Notes under the pieces: model-generated
The model's database searches: none
What the model was told of the DNA's origin: nothing
What the model saw: the letters and a program-made list of their open reading frames with translations, nothing else
NCBI GenBank assembly: GCA_900314225.1
Contig: OMUM01000062.1
Span: 1 to 8,233, forward strand
DNA from: an uncultured bacterium
GTDB taxonomy: Bacteria; Bacillota_I; Bacilli_A; RF39; UBA660
Direction: 5' to 3'
Length of the DNA: 8,233 nt
Shown: piece by piece, positions 5,398 to 8,233 of the stretch
Layout of the letters: each line of letters starts with the position of its first letter
Numbering within the stretch: position 1 is the stretch's first letter
Translations under genes and position numbers: made by a program

Positions 5398-6376
5398 AAT
5401 ATTTCATGACATATTCACCATAATTCTTAGGTGGATGCTTCTTAAACTTTAACATAAAATTATTAATACCTTTCTCATTTATTCCTACATTGTCAAGAGA
5501 ATAATAGGTTCCATTTTGCTCTATTATGTTATTATTAATCATAAACATCACTATAGAATATATCGAAGAGTATCCTACTCCATATTCGAAAAAATAAGGT
5601 AGTATCATATTAGGATGTCTTCCTTTGCTTAATAGAAACTCAAATGATTTACCTTTATTAACTTTCTCAATTCCTAAAAAGCAATCTCTAAATTTCCTTG
5701 AAATATTATTAGACTCACTAATAGAACGAATCTCAATAACATACTTAGATTCATTAATTAATGATTTAGGACCTCCTATCTTAGTACGAGTCCCTTTATT
5801 CTTTCCATACATCTGTATAGTATTCTTATACTGATTAGTCATTAACACCGCTATCTTTTTTTTAATTGATAAAACTGCTAACTTCTTTACAAGTATAGAT
5901 AGTGGTTTGCTATTGTAACCAGAATTACCATTGTCAGATTTAATTGCTTTGCTATTTGTAATCAAATAACCACTATTCATTAAACTAGCAATAGAATCTA
6001 TTATGATTAGAGATATCTCATCAGTAGAAATAAACTTATCTAATAAATTCTCCACTTTATTAAAGTCTGCCTCAAAATAGCAAAAAAACTGTTTATCTTT
6101 AAACTCTAATAAATTCATGTTCTGTAAATCAACAGTAGTTATATCTCCTTTAGTATTGATAAAAAGAACATTTTTCCCTTGAGTGCAGTACGAATAGGCA
6201 ATTTGTAATGCTAATGTAGTTTTCCCAGTTGAATGTTCACCAACTAACTGAGTGATACCACACTCTAATCCACCATCAAGTAAAATATCAAGTGGCTCTA
6301 TTCCTGTAGAAAAAGATAAATTATCTTCTGAATAATCTTTCTTAATCTCTTCTGCAATTTTTAATAACTTATTCAT
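5354..6376 (-). CDS. RecA-family recombinase (phage type) with altered catalytic site
   Basis: A 340-aa RecA homologue of nearly full bacterial length. Walker A is GEHSTGKTT (46-54), Walker B LIIIDSIASL (123-132), then TNQYK (180-184, matching the RecA NQIR motif), a GTRTKIGG L2-like loop (195-202), IEIRS, and a C-terminal domain (about 265-335: INNNIIEQNGTYYSLDN...) that lines up with the RecA C-terminal domain. Where RecA has IDAEH with catalytic Glu96, this protein reads INTKG (73-77), so Lys76 occupies the Glu position. ATP binding looks intact, but hydrolysis may be weak or altered. ATG 6376 has AAAGGA upstream; a longer in-frame start at 6433 overlaps the helicase gene and has no binding site. 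The gene follows the helicase after 28 nt in one operon. A role in recombination-linked replication of the element is inferred; DNA pairing should occur on ssDNA in the cytoplasm. Confidence 0.88.
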   Translation of the reverse strand: MNKLLKIAEEIKKDYSEDNLSFSTGIEPLDILLDGGLECGITQLVGEHSTGKTTLALQIAYSYCTQGKNVLFINTKGDITTVDLQNMNLLEFKDKQFFCYFEADFNKVENLLDKFISTDEISLIIIDSIASLMNSGYLITNSKAIKSDNGNSGYNSKPLSILVKKLAVLSIKKKIAVLMTNQYKNTIQMYGKNKGTRTKIGGPKSLINESKYVIEIRSISESNNISRKFRDCFLGIEKVNKGKSFEFLLSKGRHPNMILPYFFEYGVGYSSIYSIVMFMINNNIIEQNGTYYSLDNVGINEKGINNFMLKFKKHPPKNYGEYVMKYYEEMLKVTFDNDCD

Positions 6377-6404
6377 ATAATTCCTTTCTTTAATCTCATA
6401 AAAA

Positions 6405-7670
6405 CTAAACAACTTTAAACGGATCAAAATCAATAGATTTTACCTGTGCTTCTAAATCTTTACTAGTTTCTGTTGAACATCCCATGAGCTCATCCATAGT
6501 ATAATCATCTCTATGTTGAATAATATCTCCAACTTGATAATACTTACCATCAGCAAAAACATTGATAGTACTTTGTGGAAGTTGTGAACCTCTCAGTTTA
6601 ACTGCCCCTACGGCAAGCGATTTAACAAACTGCATACCTACATCAGTATATACAGAAATAATATAAGAAGAAGCTCTTATAACCTCAGAAGCTTCAGCAA
6701 CATGAGTTGCTAAATACATACCATTATGTTTAGATGCATAGTTAGTACCATCTCTATTAGCTTGTGATAATAGAATAACTGCTATACTTCTCTTCTCATG
6801 TAGCCACGAAAGACACTGCTGTCTAAAAAAGGAAACATACATATTAATGACATTAGTAGGATCCATAGATTCAACAGCAAACTTGATAAGTTGAATATGA
6901 TCTACAACTAATAAATCAATACCATGTCCTGATTGTTCTTGAGCAAGAGCATCTACTTCTCTAAATTTATCTTCTAAAGTCTGTAAAGAGTAATTCCATA
7001 AATCTCCTTCACCAACTATATAAAGATTACCCTCTAAATTTTTGAAGTAAGGTATAACCTCATTAAAAAGTATATCTTTATCTTTCTCTTCAAGTTTATG
7101 TTGTATGATATCTTGAGCAGGCAATTTTTTACCTAAATCTGTAGCCGCTCTAGATAACCACTTACAATAAAGTTGTAATGGTTGTTCCTCTAATGATAGA
7201 TAAAGAACATTCTTACCTTCCTTAATTGCATTATACGCAATATTACTAGAATAAGTCGTCTTCATAGAACCTGAAGCACCTAAGATAGTACAAAGCTCTC
7301 CATTAGAGATACCTCCAGTTAGTTCATCTAAAGCAGGACATAAGAATGAAATACCTTTTCCTAAATTATAATTCTCATAGTCTACATTAAAAGTATCAAC
7401 TACAGATTTATATATTCCATTTTTATTATCAGCAAAAGAAAGTAATCTAATTAATTGTCTGTAAAAAGAATCTCCTGTACCATCTCTAGCAACAATACCA
7501 AACAATTTATTAACTTCCTCATTAATACTACCTGTTCCAGACAATGACAATAATGTCTTAATCTGATTAACAAAAGAATCCTTGCTATAATTAGTAGAAT
7601 CATTCACAAGATTCTTTAGCACCATTAACTCCTGATTAATACTGTTTTTCCCTACGTCATCTTTTTCCAT
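6405..7670 (-). CDS. DnaB-like replicative helicase (phage/element type)
   Basis: A 421-aa hexameric-helicase homologue that should unwind DNA at the element's replication fork. Residues 1-95 are a divergent, helical N-terminal part that I cannot match to the usual DnaB N-domain. The RecA-like motor spans about 100-390: P-loop GASGSMKTT (131-139), catalytic Glu in LSLEEQP (161), Walker B LLVVD with D257 and H258, LSQANR (302-307), and the arginine/lysine finger region VKLRG (357-361). The P-loop has Met136 where most P-loops have Gly before the Lys. AAGGAGG lies 7 nt before ATG 7670. It is the first gene of the replication operon, reading away from the divergent region 7671-7894. No primase or helicase loader is seen nearby. 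Assignment to the DnaB/F4 superfamily is firm. Confidence 0.93.
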   Translation of the reverse strand: MEKDDVGKNSINQELMVLKNLVNDSTNYSKDSFVNQIKTLLSLSGTGSINEEVNKLFGIVARDGTGDSFYRQLIRLLSFADNKNGIYKSVVDTFNVDYENYNLGKGISFLCPALDELTGGISNGELCTILGASGSMKTTYSSNIAYNAIKEGKNVLYLSLEEQPLQLYCKWLSRAATDLGKKLPAQDIIQHKLEEKDKDILFNEVIPYFKNLEGNLYIVGEGDLWNYSLQTLEDKFREVDALAQEQSGHGIDLLVVDHIQLIKFAVESMDPTNVINMYVSFFRQQCLSWLHEKRSIAVILLSQANRDGTNYASKHNGMYLATHVAEASEVIRASSYIISVYTDVGMQFVKSLAVGAVKLRGSQLPQSTINVFADGKYYQVGDIIQHRDDYTMDELMGCSTETSKDLEAQVKSIDFDPFKVV

Positions 7671-7811
7671 TTAGTATCCTCCTTCTCAATGTAGAAACAA
7701 CATGCTATAATCACTTGAAAGCATTCATTTCATAAAATATAATAGTCTGCAAAACTATAATAAGAGCTCTTGAGAATAGTATACTTAAACAGTTTCTTAA
7801 AAAACCAGTAT

Positions 7812-7846
7812 TGATTTTGTAAGATTTTGTAAGAATAATGTTGTAA
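7812..7846. repeat. Triple TTGTAAG repeat overlapping a -35 box
   Basis: GATTTTGTAA occurs twice head to tail (7812-7821 and 7822-7831). A third TTGTAAG follows at 7840-7846. The three TTGTAAG starts are at 7816, 7826 and 7840, the first two one helical turn apart. The third is the probable -35 hexamer of the rightward promoter, so a regulator bound to the array would act directly on it. Confidence 0.6.
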
Positions 7847-7869
7847 GCATATCCAAAATACTATATAAT
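7840..7869 (+). promoter_or_regulatory. Rightward promoter of the gene at 7895
   Basis: TTGTAA (7840-7845, four of six consensus bases) and a perfect TATAAT (7864-7869) are 18 bp apart. Transcription should begin near 7876, just ahead of the GGAAGGA ribosome binding site at 7879-7885, giving a leader of about 20 nt. Confidence 0.65.
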
Positions 7870-7894
7870 ATACAAATCGGAAGGAATGACTATT

Positions 7895-8233
7895 ATGCAT
7901 AAACTATATGATAGTAATTACGGATATCTAGTGACTTATCCTTGTAACAACAGTAAAATTATCTTTCAAACTAAAAACAACATATTAATATGTTGTTCAA
8001 ATTATAATAAGATCTTTAAGTTTACCAATTCTCTAGGATTTATTAATATGGTAAATAAAAGAGAGATCTATAATGATGTATTTCAATTAGGAAAAATCAT
8101 ATCAAAAGAATTAAAAGAATTAAAATATAATGGTTATAAAAAAGATAATATATCGTTATTCAATATTACTAATAAGGACATTATTGAATCAGAAGTAATC
8201 ACTATAGGTATCACTGAATTTACACAAAAATAT
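7895..8233 (+). CDS. Unknown protein, partial (runs off the window)
   Basis: An open frame of 113 codons begins at ATG 7895 and continues past the window end. It has a good ribosome binding site (GGAAGGA, 9 nt away) and a promoter at 7840-7869. An in-frame ATG at 7886 is less likely because the binding site would touch it. The visible protein (MHKLYDSNYGYLVTYPCNN...) has no signal peptide. Its first 50 residues look beta-rich with three Cys, followed by a Lys-rich helical stretch (KIISKELKELKY). I do not recognise a family. Divergent placement opposite a replication operon is typical for regulators or early accessory genes of phages, but no helix-turn-helix is seen in the visible part. Confidence 0.75.
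   Translation, partial: MHKLYDSNYGYLVTYPCNNSKIIFQTKNNILICCSNYNKIFKFTNSLGFINMVNKREIYNDVFQLGKIISKELKELKYNGYKKDNISLFNITNKDIIESEVITIGITEFTQKY

Larger units (their letters stand above)
7671..7894. promoter_or_regulatory. Divergent control region
   Basis: This 224-bp intergenic stretch separates the leftward helicase operon from the rightward gene at 7895. It contains the promoter and repeat cluster listed separately, plus two small palindromes, AAGAGCTCTT (7762-7771) and AGTATACT (7778-7785). For the leftward operon only a -10-like TATACT (7783-7778, minus) without a good -35 is visible, which suggests an activator-dependent promoter or one I cannot recognise. A replication origin could lie here, but no clear iteron/AT-box set is seen. 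Confidence 0.5.

Noticed and set aside
5255..5452. Plus-strand 65-codon open frame with hydrophobic product
   Set aside because: It lies antisense to the 49-codon signal-peptide ORF and the recA-like 3' end, and its hydrophobic look is the mirror of those frames. It has no ribosome binding site or promoter.
5625..5834. Plus-strand 69-codon open frame
   Set aside because: It is wholly antisense to conserved coding sequence of the recA-like gene and has no translation signals.
1..8233. CRISPR array, tRNA or rRNA genes
   Set aside because: No regularly spaced repeats of 20-40 bp and no cloverleaf or rRNA-like stretches were found on either strand.

Overview
The window is about 70% A+T or more, carries strong AGGAGG-type ribosome binding sites and reads normally with the standard bacterial code (TGG for Trp, TGA as a stop). 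This fits a low-GC Firmicute of the Bacilli/Erysipelotrichia/Clostridia kind; the genus cannot be told from the sequence. Almost all coding is on the minus strand.

Left part (1-2700): a two-gene ABC exporter operon. The first gene (start 2628) encodes an unusual fusion of an XRE helix-turn-helix domain to a BcrA/LanF-type ABC ATPase. The second (start 1676, overlapping by 8 nt) encodes an ABC-2 permease with a very large extracytoplasmic domain. A good sigma-A-type promoter with a palindrome abutting its -35 box precedes the operon, suggesting that the fusion protein regulates its own operon. A strong terminator (2695-2720) separates it from what lies upstream, and a bidirectional hairpin (38-67) ends it.

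Middle (2740-3470): a roughly 190-bp noncoding stretch with hairpins and short direct repeats, a candidate element boundary. Next comes a small secreted or membrane-anchored cysteine-rich protein with its own promoter.

Right part (3471-8233): an integrative element, most likely the early region of a prophage or a phage-like satellite. Read in the direction of transcription (right to left) it encodes a DnaB-like replicative helicase, a RecA-family recombinase, a previously overlooked 49-codon signal-peptide ORF overlapping the recA-like 3' end, a terminator, a 77-aa acidic protein, an 83-aa putative excisionase/directionality factor, and a tyrosine integrase coupled to it by an ATGA overlap. 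A divergent plus-strand gene begins at 7895 and runs off the window. It is preceded by a clear promoter whose -35 region is embedded in a triple TTGTAA(G) repeat.

How it could work together (inference): the helicase and RecA homologue would run or assist DNA replication and recombination of the element. The 83-aa protein plus integrase would control excision and integration, and the cysteine-rich protein, the small exported peptide and possibly the ABC operon would be cargo. The most notable molecular oddity is that the RecA homologue has Lys where the catalytic Glu of RecA should be, while its other ATP-binding motifs look intact. No structural phage genes, relaxase, primase or CI-like repressor are seen in the window, so the element type remains open.
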